NCBI GenBank assembly: GCA_021772165.1
Contig: JAJFMM010000149.1
Coordinates: 1-33,062 of the forward strand
Source: Chlamydiota bacterium
GTDB taxonomy: Bacteria; Chlamydiota; Chlamydiia; Chlamydiales; SM23-39
Direction of reading: 5' to 3'
Length of the DNA: 33,062 nucleotides
Positions within the stretch are counted from its first letter, which is position 1; the number at the start of each line of letters is the position of its first letter. This document shows, piece after piece, positions 15,351-22,821 of the stretch. The notes beneath the pieces were generated by a model. It was given only the letters and a program-made list of their open reading frames with translations, made no database searches and was not told the origin of the DNA. The position numbers and the translations under genes are program-made.

Positions 15351-16166
15351 CTAAAAAGAAAATGGAAGCAGATAGCTAACAACAAAAGTATTCATATTCT
15401 GCGGATAAGCTTTAGCCAAAACTCTCCTCATGTATTCAAAGCGAAGTGTACCCCAGACTCCTGTGCGAAAGCCGTAGCGGATACCTAGATCGATCGCTTT
15501 TTGACGAATTTTGGCGTAGCCAAAGAAGTTGAAGGGGTCTAAATGACTACGACGCCCATACCCATTGCTACCGACTGCATAGATAGCCCATCGATGGATA
15601 TCGTTGATATTGGTCTCCCCCATCACAAGGGCTCTCACCCAGGGCGAACCGCGATTACCGTGGCCGACTGCGCCAAATCCCCAGAGCCTCCAGCGCCAGC
15701 TCTCATTAGCATCGAATTCTTTACCCAGAGAAAAATTGAATTCGAAGTCGAGATTCGCATAAGAGGGACAGCTGACGTCGCGCAGAGCTCTAGACGACGT
15801 CACGCGCGTGCTGAATCCCGTGGAAAAGCTGACGGGATCTCCTACGATATCATCACACCAGAGATAGCGTCCTTGCAGAGCAAAGGAGCGGAAATTGAAT
15901 GGCATCTGCGTCGTAGCGGCTACCTGCAGCTCCCCATCGATGCTCCATTCAGGAGAAGGGCAAAATTCCAGCCCTGTATAGACAACGTTTTCATTGAACG
16001 GACTGCTGAGCTGAGGCCTGGCTCCTTGCACCGTATTGAAACGGCTATAAGCATAGCTGCCTAGAAAATGAAATTCGTACACATCGCAAAACCAGGGCTG
16101 CATTTCCAATGCACCACAGAGCGCTGGAAGAGTGACGCCAAAAAGAGTTGCGAGGAGCCGCTTCAT
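15351..16166 (-). CDS. Probable outer-membrane beta-barrel protein, unknown family
   Basis: A 271-aa protein with a clear Sec signal peptide (MKRLLATLFG...ALCGALE, cleavage around residue 18-20). It is rich in alternating aromatic and polar residues and ends SYLLPFSF, with the C-terminal Phe typical of BamA-inserted barrels. The mature part has Cys at several positions (WFCDV, EFCPS, LWCDD, VSCPS), as in the disulfide-rich chlamydial envelope. I cannot name the family. Its ATG directly abuts the trxB stop (TGAATG), so the two are translationally coupled. Pairing a cysteine-containing envelope protein with a thiol reductase may be meaningful, or only conserved order. Confidence 0.78.
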   Translation of the reverse strand: MKRLLATLFGVTLPALCGALEMQPWFCDVYEFHFLGSYAYSRFNTVQGARPQLSSPFNENVVYTGLEFCPSPEWSIDGELQVAATTQMPFNFRSFALQGRYLWCDDIVGDPVSFSTGFSTRVTSSRALRDVSCPSYANLDFEFNFSLGKEFDANESWRWRLWGFGAVGHGNRGSPWVRALVMGETNINDIHRWAIYAVGSNGYGRRSHLDPFNFFGYAKIRQKAIDLGIRYGFRTGVWGTLRFEYMRRVLAKAYPQNMNTFVVSYLLPFSF

Positions 16167-17117
16167 TCAGCTTAGTCCTTGTTCAGTCAGCCATCTCTCT
16201 GCGTCCAAAGCCGCCATACAACCGGTACCTGCCGCTGTAACGGCTTGTCGATAATGGGGATCTTGAACATCGCCTGCGGCAAACACACCCTCGAGGCTTG
16301 TCAAGCTAGTACCTGCTTTAACTTCGACATAACCCGCGGGATTGAGTTTGATCTGGCCTTTGAGAAAGTCTGTATTCGGTTTGTGGCCGATCGCAAAGAA
16401 GACGCCGCCCGCTTCATGTTCTTCTATCTTGTCGGACTTGATATCTTTCAGATGCACTTTGCGCACGATCTGATCTCCCGTCACTTTTTCCAGACTCTGA
16501 TTCCAGAGGATCGTGATTTTCGGATGCTTCATGGCGCGCTCGGCCATGATCTTGGAAGCTCTGAGCTCATCGCGACGATGCACGAGATAGACCTGGCTAC
16601 CATATTTCGTTAGAAATATCGCTTCTTCCACAGCACTATCTCCGCCACCGAAGACATAGAGCGGTTTGTTGCGAAAAATGGGCGCAGCGCCGTCGCACAC
16701 AGCGCAAGCAGTAACACCTTTTTGCCAGAATTCACCATCGCGGGTGCCTTCGACATCTAACCGTTTCGCTGTTGCACCAGTTGAGATAATCAGTGATTGC
16801 GCTAGTACTTTCGTGTTCGAGCCTTCAACATAATAAGGTCGTTTGGATAGATCGACAGAGACGACATCTTCGGTTAAAACCGTCGTTCCGAAGCGGACGG
16901 CTTGTTCCTTGAACTTCTCCATCATCTCTGGACCAAGAACGCCCTCGGGAAATCCTGGATAGTTTTCGACATCCGTAGTGGTCATGAGTTGGCCGCCAGC
17001 TGGGCCGGACATGAATCCCTCATAAAGTACAGGCTTAAGATTTGCTCTTGCTGCATAGATTGCAGCTGTATAGCCCGCGGGACCGGAGCCGATGATCACT
17101 AACTTCTGTTCTTCCAT
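16167..17117 (-). CDS. trxB: Thioredoxin reductase
   Basis: A 316-aa FAD/NADPH flavoenzyme that reduces thioredoxin in the cytoplasm. Visible motifs are the FAD dinucleotide fold IGSGPAGYTAA near residue 9, the redox pair CAVCDGA near 137, the NADPH-binding GGGDSAVEEA near 157 and the C-terminal FAD motif GVFAAGDVQD near 274. Length is normal. It is the first gene of a two-gene unit with the outer-membrane-like gene. In Chlamydia trxB and acpS are also neighbours, so this part of the map is conserved. Confidence 0.97.
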   Translation of the reverse strand: MEEQKLVIIGSGPAGYTAAIYAARANLKPVLYEGFMSGPAGGQLMTTTDVENYPGFPEGVLGPEMMEKFKEQAVRFGTTVLTEDVVSVDLSKRPYYVEGSNTKVLAQSLIISTGATAKRLDVEGTRDGEFWQKGVTACAVCDGAAPIFRNKPLYVFGGGDSAVEEAIFLTKYGSQVYLVHRRDELRASKIMAERAMKHPKITILWNQSLEKVTGDQIVRKVHLKDIKSDKIEEHEAGGVFFAIGHKPNTDFLKGQIKLNPAGYVEVKAGTSLTSLEGVFAAGDVQDPHYRQAVTAAGTGCMAALDAERWLTEQGLS

Positions 17118-17170
17118 TATTCTTAAAACCCCCCAAAAGCAGATCGATGAAAAAATTTAGAGTACCAACA

Positions 17171-17200
17171 TTTTTACACCGCATGCGCGAATTTCCTCAA
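17171..17200 (-). promoter_or_regulatory. Possible promoter for trxB
   Basis: On the minus strand TTGAGG (17200-17195), an 18-base spacer and TAAAAA (17176-17171) form a moderate sigma-70 match about 55 bases before the trxB ATG. Confidence 0.35.
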
Positions 17201-17227
17201 GGATCGATTTTGAAAATCTGTAATTAA

Positions 17228-17324
17228 AAAAGGACAGGATAAGCAAGATCGCGAGCGGCAGGATAGGCAAGATAGAAAATCCTGCACATCTTGCCGCTCG
17301 CGATCTTGCTTATCCTGTCCTTTT
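17228..17324. repeat. 97-bp hairpin (37-bp arms), possible terminator of the 53-aa gene
   Basis: Arms at 17228-17264 and 17288-17324 pair over 37 bases with a single G/T mispair around a 23-base loop. Read on the minus strand, the hairpin lies downstream of the 53-aa gene and is followed by six T, as in an intrinsic terminator. The left arm and loop also contain a direct repeat of the unit caggataRgcaagat, and the related word cggcaggat recurs at 32705. A dispersed repeat origin is therefore possible. Confidence 0.85.
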
Positions 17325-17388
17325 ATTCGAAAAATTCCCGGATAACTTACTTTTGCGAAATAGCGTTTTCTAGGGCTTATTTTTGGAT

Positions 17389-17550
17389 TTATGCTTTTGA
17401 GATAGGGTCTACATAACCCGACTGTGTGATACCAGACCAGTGAGACTCATCATGTGCAAGATCGTCTCTAGTCTTAGATTCTTGAACTGCCGTAGGACCT
17501 TGATCTACATAAGGAGTTGCGTGACCAGTAGGATTAATTGGTGATGCCAT
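17389..17550 (-). CDS. Small protein of 53 aa, unknown function
   Basis: An ATG at 17550 opens 53 codons (MASPINPTGHATPYVDQG... to ...YVDPISKA). The ATG is preceded by the strong ribosome binding site AGAGGT seven bases upstream, and an extended -10 promoter sits about 32 bases before it. A hairpin with a T-run lies downstream, so it has all parts of a free-standing transcription unit. The product is hydrophilic, acidic to neutral, Pro/Gly/Ser-rich, without Cys or membrane segments, and probably disordered. I do not recognise it. It lies between trxB and proC, on the same strand. Confidence 0.72.
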   Translation of the reverse strand: MASPINPTGHATPYVDQGPTAVQESKTRDDLAHDESHWSGITQSGYVDPISKA

Positions 17551-17581
17551 CTTATTACCTCTTCTTTGTTTGCCTTCATCA

Positions 17582-17590
17582 ATTATATCA
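17582..17590 (-). promoter_or_regulatory. Extended -10 promoter for the 53-aa gene
   Basis: The minus strand reads TGATATAAT, a perfect TATAAT with the upstream TG of an extended -10. No good -35 hexamer is seen at 16-18 bases, which is common for extended -10 promoters. Transcription would start near 17575, about 25 bases before the ATG. Confidence 0.6.
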
Positions 17591-17654
17591 TATTTTCGTT
17601 AAGATCCTATTAATAATGGGATGAGAGCAAGTTCCTTACCTTAAGGCACTTTAG

Positions 17655-18473
17655 TTAGAAATATTCGTCAGAAATCTCTTTAGAACGGCGACATGAAGCC
17701 TGAATGGCTGAGGTAAGCTTTTCAGGAATCTGCTCTTGGCGCAGCACATTGAGCCCCGCCTGGGTAGTGCCCCCGGGGGTGGCGATCTGCTGCAATAGAT
17801 CCCGCGGCAGCTGCCCTTTCTGGATCAGCTTGGCAGCCCCAAGGAAGGTCTGAGCTGCAATTTGGAGGGCCTTATTGTAGGTAATCCCCTCTTTTTCCCC
17901 GATTTTCGCCATCGCCTCGATCAGCTCGAGGACGAGTCCGGGGCCACTGCCTGCCATCCCGCAGCCGATATCCATCTGCTGTTCGGCTATCTCAATCGTC
18001 TGACCTGAGGCTCCAAAAAGGAGGTTTACGAGGCTTCTGAACTCAATCGAGGGATGGGAAGCAAAGGAGAGCAGGCTCATCCCCTCTGCCACCGAAGAGG
18101 CGATATTGGGCATGACTCTGGCAATTTGAGCCTTCGAGCCTAAATGCTTTTGTAAAAAAGAGAGTTGAATCCCCGCCATCACTGAGACAAACATTTTTGA
18201 GCTGGGATTGAGTTCTGCTAAATCTCTCAACATAAACTCAGCCTGATTGGGCCGAACACAGATCAAAAGCAGATCGGACTTATCCATTAGATGGCCCAGG
18301 CTCGTCGCTGTGATTCCAAAGTCCTGCTCATTTTGCTTCGCTTTGGCCGGATCGCGCCTGTGAAAAAGTATTTGAGAGCGAGGGATTAACCTGGCATTTT
18401 CTATGGCCCTGCAAAGGATTTGAGCCATATGACCAAACCCCACAAAACCTATATGGTAATTTTCAATCTTCAT
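17655..18473 (-). CDS. proC: Pyrroline-5-carboxylate reductase
   Basis: A 272-aa enzyme for the last step of proline synthesis, reduction of pyrroline-5-carboxylate with NAD(P)H. The N-terminal Rossmann fold has GFVGFGHMAQ near residue 9, and ARVMPNIASSVAEGM near 117 is the family's central motif. The helical C-terminal domain has AGSGPGLVLELIEAM near 171 and ATPGGTTQAGLNVL near 233, which include the ProC signature. Length is normal. No other proline gene is visible in this window, so it may use pyrroline-5-carboxylate from ornithine or the host (inference). Confidence 0.95.
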   Translation of the reverse strand: MKIENYHIGFVGFGHMAQILCRAIENARLIPRSQILFHRRDPAKAKQNEQDFGITATSLGHLMDKSDLLLICVRPNQAEFMLRDLAELNPSSKMFVSVMAGIQLSFLQKHLGSKAQIARVMPNIASSVAEGMSLLSFASHPSIEFRSLVNLLFGASGQTIEIAEQQMDIGCGMAGSGPGLVLELIEAMAKIGEKEGITYNKALQIAAQTFLGAAKLIQKGQLPRDLLQQIATPGGTTQAGLNVLRQEQIPEKLTSAIQASCRRSKEISDEYF

Positions 18474-18553
18474 ATCTTTTGGGTTATAGCAATATTCCCA
18501 TATATCCTACAAAAAAAGATTTGACCAGCGACCAAGTTTTGAGCTCATTTAGG

Positions 18554-18559
18554 TATAAT
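18554..18559 (+). promoter_or_regulatory. Possible -10 box upstream of the three-gene signalling operon
   Basis: A perfect TATAAT lies about 92 bases before the ATG at 18651, but no matching -35 hexamer is found at 16-18 bases. The rest of the 177-base gap between proC and this gene shows nothing else I can support. Confidence 0.3.
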
Positions 18560-18650
18560 AGAAAAAGCCTGGTTCTGAACAACATAATCTATTATCAGAA
18601 ATCTTTCTATGTCGTAGACTATCTGCAAATCAACAAACTGCAATCCTGAA

Positions 18651-21410
18651 ATGCAACGAATTTTACAAAAAGCTTTTGGAATTTACCCCGGAGAGGGCCT
18701 TAAAGCGTTTCGTTTTGCACGTATGGCGATTTTCTGGGCTCTTGGGATTATGACCTTGGAGACCCTCTCCGATGGCCTCTTCCTCGAGAAAGTGGGCTCC
18801 CACTCCCTGCCCACCGCCTATCTCATGATCGCCCTCCTGATGATCGGGATCTCAAGCTTGATGCTCTATATGCTGAGGATGACCAGCCCTTACCGTATCC
18901 TGACAACTGTCATGCTGCTTGGGACTTGCATAGGTATTACGGCGGCCATCTTCCTCCTTGGCACTCCCCCATCCTGGTTTTGGCTGACCTTTAAAATTCT
19001 TTCTAGAATGCTTTTCGTCATGCTGATCGCCTGCAGCTGGACCTTTATCGACCAATACCATGACCTGCAAGATGCCAAAAGGGTCTATTCCCTCTACAGC
19101 GCCGCCTTCTTTTTTGGGAGCATCTGCTCCGGCACGCTCATCAATATGGCTCTGGAGTCGATAGGCTTTCCCTGCATGCTCCTGATCGGCGCCACCTCGC
19201 TTCTGCTCGCTTTTCGAGAAGCGCGCTCCATCGCCCTGAAGATGCCGCCTCCTCATGATGACAGTACGGACGGGATTTTCTCTAGCGACCGCAGCGGTTT
19301 CGGTGCGATCGCCCGCCTCATCCGACGCTCCCCCTTTACGATCCTGCTTCTCTCCTTGAGCCTGACCATTCAGCTGATTTTCACCGTGTCAGAGTTCAAC
19401 TACATGGAAACGTTTGGCCGGGTCATCGGCGGTGGTGCTGAGGGCAATGAGGGAGCGATCGCTGAATTTTTAGGCCGCTGCCGCGCTTGGATCTCAACGG
19501 GCAATATCTTGATGGGTCTCTTCTGCTACAGTCGATTTGTGCGCCGGCTCGGCTTGAACAATGCTATCCTGATCACTCCGATCTGCTTTATGATTGTCTA
19601 TTCTCAATGGGTTTTCAACGATACCCTCCTGATTGCTATCTGCGGACTGATCACAGTCGATGGAATCATGTTCACCGTCGAAGACAACTCCTTCAACCTG
19701 CTCACTAACGCGGTTCCGGCAAAACTCAAATCGAAAGTCCGCATCATCAACGACTCTTTCTTTGAACCTGTCGGGATGCTGATCAGCTCCCTTCTTCTTC
19801 TTTGCATGGAATCTGGAAGCCGGGTGCTCGGATTAACTCTAGCGATTTTAGCTCTGGTCGTAACCTTGCTATTAAGAGCTATCTATGCCAAATCACTCCT
19901 GATCAATCTCAAGGAGAACGCCCTTCACTTTGAGAGAAAAATTAGAGACTGGCTCTCCTCTTTAAACCGCAGAGAAGAGAAGGAATCGCACAAAAATATT
20001 ATCGACGCCCTGAGAAGCAACCAAGAAGAGATGCGTCTTTTAGCCTGTGAAGCCCTCCTCTCTTTGCCGGGCAGCTCTGTTCTTCCGCAAATTCTCGAGG
20101 TGAGCCGCGCATTCGGCACTCCGAGTAGAATCCGCCTGCTCCGTCTTTTTGAAGCGAGTCCTTTCGCCAACGCCCCCCAAGTTCTCGATTCAATCTCTGG
20201 CTGGGTCTCAGAGAGTCAATCTCCTGAGTTTTGCAAATGGGCTAATTTCTACCTGGCAAAGCGCGGCCTGCATCCCACGGATCAGATCGAAGAAGAGCTG
20301 GAACACTCCGATCCGCTGATACGAGCCGCAGCGATTCTCACGCTACAAAAAAGATCGACCTCTCTAAACCGTGCCATCGCAGCAAAAAAGATCGATCTAA
20401 TGCTCAAATCAGAGCGTATCGATGAGATCAGCATGGCTCTCGAAATTCTAGGTGAAGGCTCCTCTGAGAACGTTCCGAAGGCGCTCCCCTTTCTTTCACA
20501 CGGATCGACCCTCGTCAAACGCATCGCCGCAAAGAGCCTTGCAAAGCTGACAAATCGCTCTTCGAGTCCCTACGCGACAAGACTCATTGAGGAGATCGAT
20601 TCAGCTCGCGACAACACCTTCCGCCTCCACTGCCTCGATGCTTTAGGGAACATCAGAGACTCATCCACCATCAAAGACCTTCTGGTTGCCAGCGTCTACT
20701 TCCGCCCGAACGAGCGCAGACGCACCGAGGAGATCATGGTGCAGATGGGGCTCAAAACCGTTCCCCTTCTTCTCTCCATCACAAAAGATATCTCCATCCC
20801 GGAGAGAGGGCGCATTCTTGCAGGGAAAATTTTGGGCCGGCTCGCGCTACCACAACTTCAGGCGAATCTGCATGAGGTGATCGCCATCGAACTAGATCGC
20901 GCCTATTTCTACTTCTATTTTGGTCATACAATTCAGAAACAGTATCCCCTCTACGACCTTGAGATGCTCGAAAGCGCTTTGATGGCAGGCTATCAATCGG
21001 TGATCGACTTCATCTTCCACCTTCTGGGTGCTGCCGGCTCTCTTGATGAGCCTGAGCTGCTCGTGCGCGCGCTGCATAGCCGCAACGCAAAGGTCCAGTC
21101 GCACGCCGTAGAGAGCTTGGAAAAAACATGCAGCCCACGCCTCTTTAGACGAATCGCTCCCTTGATCGATGACCTTCCCGTCGAAGAGAAGCTGGCAGCC
21201 TGCTTGAAACATAAAAAAGATCTGCCCCATCTCTCCCTATCAGATCTTCTTGCGAAACTAGAACAGTCCCCTTCTCTATATGACAAAATTGTAGCTGCCC
21301 GTTTGAAATCTTCACTACAGATGCCAAACTGGAGGCAGGAGCTCAGAGAACAGATTAAACGCTCCGATGAGACCTTTCACCATTTTGCTTACGAGTTATT
21401 GCAATCATGA
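18651..21410 (+). CDS. Membrane transporter-like module fused to HEAT repeats (919 aa)
   Basis: Residues 1 to about 425 are polytopic, with roughly 11-12 hydrophobic segments. They resemble the ATP/ADP-translocase (NTT)/MFS-like modules that occur fused to HEAT repeats in Chlamydiae-related and some other bacteria (for instance FLEKVGSHSLPTAYLMIA near residue 46). Residues of about 430-900 form alpha-helical HEAT-type repeats (e.g. MRLLACEALLSL, HSDPLIRAAAILTL, STLVKRIAAKSLAKL, KVQSHAVESLEKTC). Transport has not been shown for such fusions; a sensory or scaffold role on the inner membrane is equally possible. It overlaps the next gene as ATGA and leads a three-gene unit. Confident about the architecture, not about function. 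Confidence 0.8.
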   Translation: MQRILQKAFGIYPGEGLKAFRFARMAIFWALGIMTLETLSDGLFLEKVGSHSLPTAYLMIALLMIGISSLMLYMLRMTSPYRILTTVMLLGTCIGITAAIFLLGTPPSWFWLTFKILSRMLFVMLIACSWTFIDQYHDLQDAKRVYSLYSAAFFFGSICSGTLINMALESIGFPCMLLIGATSLLLAFREARSIALKMPPPHDDSTDGIFSSDRSGFGAIARLIRRSPFTILLLSLSLTIQLIFTVSEFNYMETFGRVIGGGAEGNEGAIAEFLGRCRAWISTGNILMGLFCYSRFVRRLGLNNAILITPICFMIVYSQWVFNDTLLIAICGLITVDGIMFTVEDNSFNLLTNAVPAKLKSKVRIINDSFFEPVGMLISSLLLLCMESGSRVLGLTLAILALVVTLLLRAIYAKSLLINLKENALHFERKIRDWLSSLNRREEKESHKNIIDALRSNQEEMRLLACEALLSLPGSSVLPQILEVSRAFGTPSRIRLLRLFEASPFANAPQVLDSISGWVSESQSPEFCKWANFYLAKRGLHPTDQIEEELEHSDPLIRAAAILTLQKRSTSLNRAIAAKKIDLMLKSERIDEISMALEILGEGSSENVPKALPFLSHGSTLVKRIAAKSLAKLTNRSSSPYATRLIEEIDSARDNTFRLHCLDALGNIRDSSTIKDLLVASVYFRPNERRRTEEIMVQMGLKTVPLLLSITKDISIPERGRILAGKILGRLALPQLQANLHEVIAIELDRAYFYFYFGHTIQKQYPLYDLEMLESALMAGYQSVIDFIFHLLGAAGSLDEPELLVRALHSRNAKVQSHAVESLEKTCSPRLFRRIAPLIDDLPVEEKLAACLKHKKDLPHLSLSDLLAKLEQSPSLYDKIVAARLKSSLQMPNWRQELREQIKRSDETFHHFAYELLQS

Positions 21411-21835
21411 AACCACTCAGTCTGATAGAAAAAGCCTTCTTCCTGAAAAAGGTAAAACCCTTTTCCGAACTCGCTCTCGATCTTCTACTCGCGATCGCCG
21501 AAAAGCTCTACTACGACGATTACGATGCAGCTGAGCGCGTCTTTGCCCATGGACAAGCCGCCAACCGGATGTATTTCATCATTCAAGGCGCTGTTGAAAT
21601 TCACGATGAGAGAATGCTCCCTCTTTATACAATTGGAGATGGAGACTTTTTTGGAGATGAATCGCTCTTCAATGAGCAGCCACGCAGCTATGGAGCCATC
21701 TGTCGAGCCGATACCGAACTGCTGACGCTCTCTCGCAGCCACCTCCTCTCCATCATCTCGGAGTGCCCCTCTGTCGCCGTTTCTCTCCTCCAGTGCTACG
21801 CCCAACAACTCCCCTGCAGGACGAAAAAGGCATGA
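21407..21835 (+). CDS. Stand-alone cyclic-nucleotide-binding domain protein (142 aa)
   Basis: The whole protein is one CNB (CAP-family effector) domain: helical start, beta-roll (ERVFAHGQAANRMYFIIQGAVEIH), and the phosphate-binding cassette FFGDESLFNEQPRSYGAI near residues 81-98 with the conserved Arg. The cassette Glu of the usual FGE is Asp here (FGD). No DNA-binding domain follows, so it is not a CRP-type regulator. Cyclic nucleotide binding is plausible but untested. ATGA overlaps join it to the genes on both sides, so it probably acts as a regulatory subunit of the membrane HEAT protein or the HAMP protein. Confidence 0.85.
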   Translation: MKPLSLIEKAFFLKKVKPFSELALDLLLAIAEKLYYDDYDAAERVFAHGQAANRMYFIIQGAVEIHDERMLPLYTIGDGDFFGDESLFNEQPRSYGAICRADTELLTLSRSHLLSIISECPSVAVSLLQCYAQQLPCRTKKA

Positions 21836-22821
21836 AAATCAGAACCAGCCTCTTCCTCTCGCTGCTGCCCACCCTTGCCATCGGTCTTGGGCTCTCCCTG
21901 CCTCTACTCTTCTGCACGCTGCCTGAGAGCATCGTTCCCTATATTCCCCTAGCCATTGGCAGTATCGTCGCTCTAACCCTCTCTACCGCCGTTTCTCTTC
22001 ACATCCTCGCAGGCAAAATTTCGCGTCCTATCAAGAAACTCAACAACTCCGCCTTAGCCATTGCAGCTGGACAATACGCAGAGTCGATCGAGATCCATAG
22101 CCCGAGAGAATTGGGAGAGCTGGCCAACACACTCAACACCATGAGCGAATGCCTCCTCGAAAACATCAATCATCTCAAAGAGCATTCTCAACAAAGAGAG
22201 CAAGCCTATGGAGAAACTGCATGTGCCCGGCTTTTGCAACAGAACCTTCTCCAAAAAAGTATTGATGAGTGCGCCTCGGACGCCATCGCAATTCAATCGA
22301 TCTCGTTTGCTTCCAACGCGCCGAGAGGACTGATCCTCAACTTTCCTCAGACTTCGAAAGAAGAGCATTTCACCCTACATCTCGCAGAGGCCAAAGAAAA
22401 GGGACTCGATGGAATGTATGAGCTCCTGAGTCAATACAAACTCTCAGATGAGCTCCCGATCTCTTCACTCTCTCTTCTGCTAGATCGAGAAAAGTCAGCG
22501 ATTCGCTCCAAAGTAAAACGCTTTCCCTCTCCTCTTTTCTGGTGCCATTCTGAAGAAGAGATTTCCAAGATCAAAGGAGAGTTCCAAGCGATCAAACCCG
22601 GTGATTTTGTCTTCCTGATGAATCACGCTTTCGTCTCTTTCTTCAAGAGTCCTGAGCGCATCTCCCAGATGCTAACAAAGGTATTGAGAGTATTTGCAAC
22701 AGACGGCTTAGAAACCTCTGCCGCGATGCTACAAAAAGAGATCGCGTTTCAAACCAAACGAAAAGACATCCTCGAGGATCTGCACCTGATCTGTCTACAA
22801 GTACTCAGCCCGGAAATCTAA
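21832..22821 (+). CDS. HAMP-domain membrane protein with degenerate PP2C/SpoIIE-like domain (329 aa)
   Basis: The ATG at 21832 overlaps the previous stop (ATGA). Two transmembrane segments (about residues 6-26 and 36-58) are followed by a HAMP linker (residues about 59-115: GKISRPIKKLNNSALAIAAGQY, LGELANTLNTMSECL). A coiled coil containing LLQQNLLQ follows, as in RsbU-like phosphatases. The C-terminal 190 residues resemble a PP2C/SpoIIE fold, but the expected metal-binding Asp motifs look absent. LAEAKEKGLDG stands where the DxSGxG motif is expected and KPGDFVFLMNHAF where PGDxxxLYTDG is expected. It may be a pseudophosphatase. This domain call is by eye and moderately sure. Confidence 0.72.
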   Translation: MKIRTSLFLSLLPTLAIGLGLSLPLLFCTLPESIVPYIPLAIGSIVALTLSTAVSLHILAGKISRPIKKLNNSALAIAAGQYAESIEIHSPRELGELANTLNTMSECLLENINHLKEHSQQREQAYGETACARLLQQNLLQKSIDECASDAIAIQSISFASNAPRGLILNFPQTSKEEHFTLHLAEAKEKGLDGMYELLSQYKLSDELPISSLSLLLDREKSAIRSKVKRFPSPLFWCHSEEEISKIKGEFQAIKPGDFVFLMNHAFVSFFKSPERISQMLTKVLRVFATDGLETSAAMLQKEIAFQTKRKDILEDLHLICLQVLSPEI

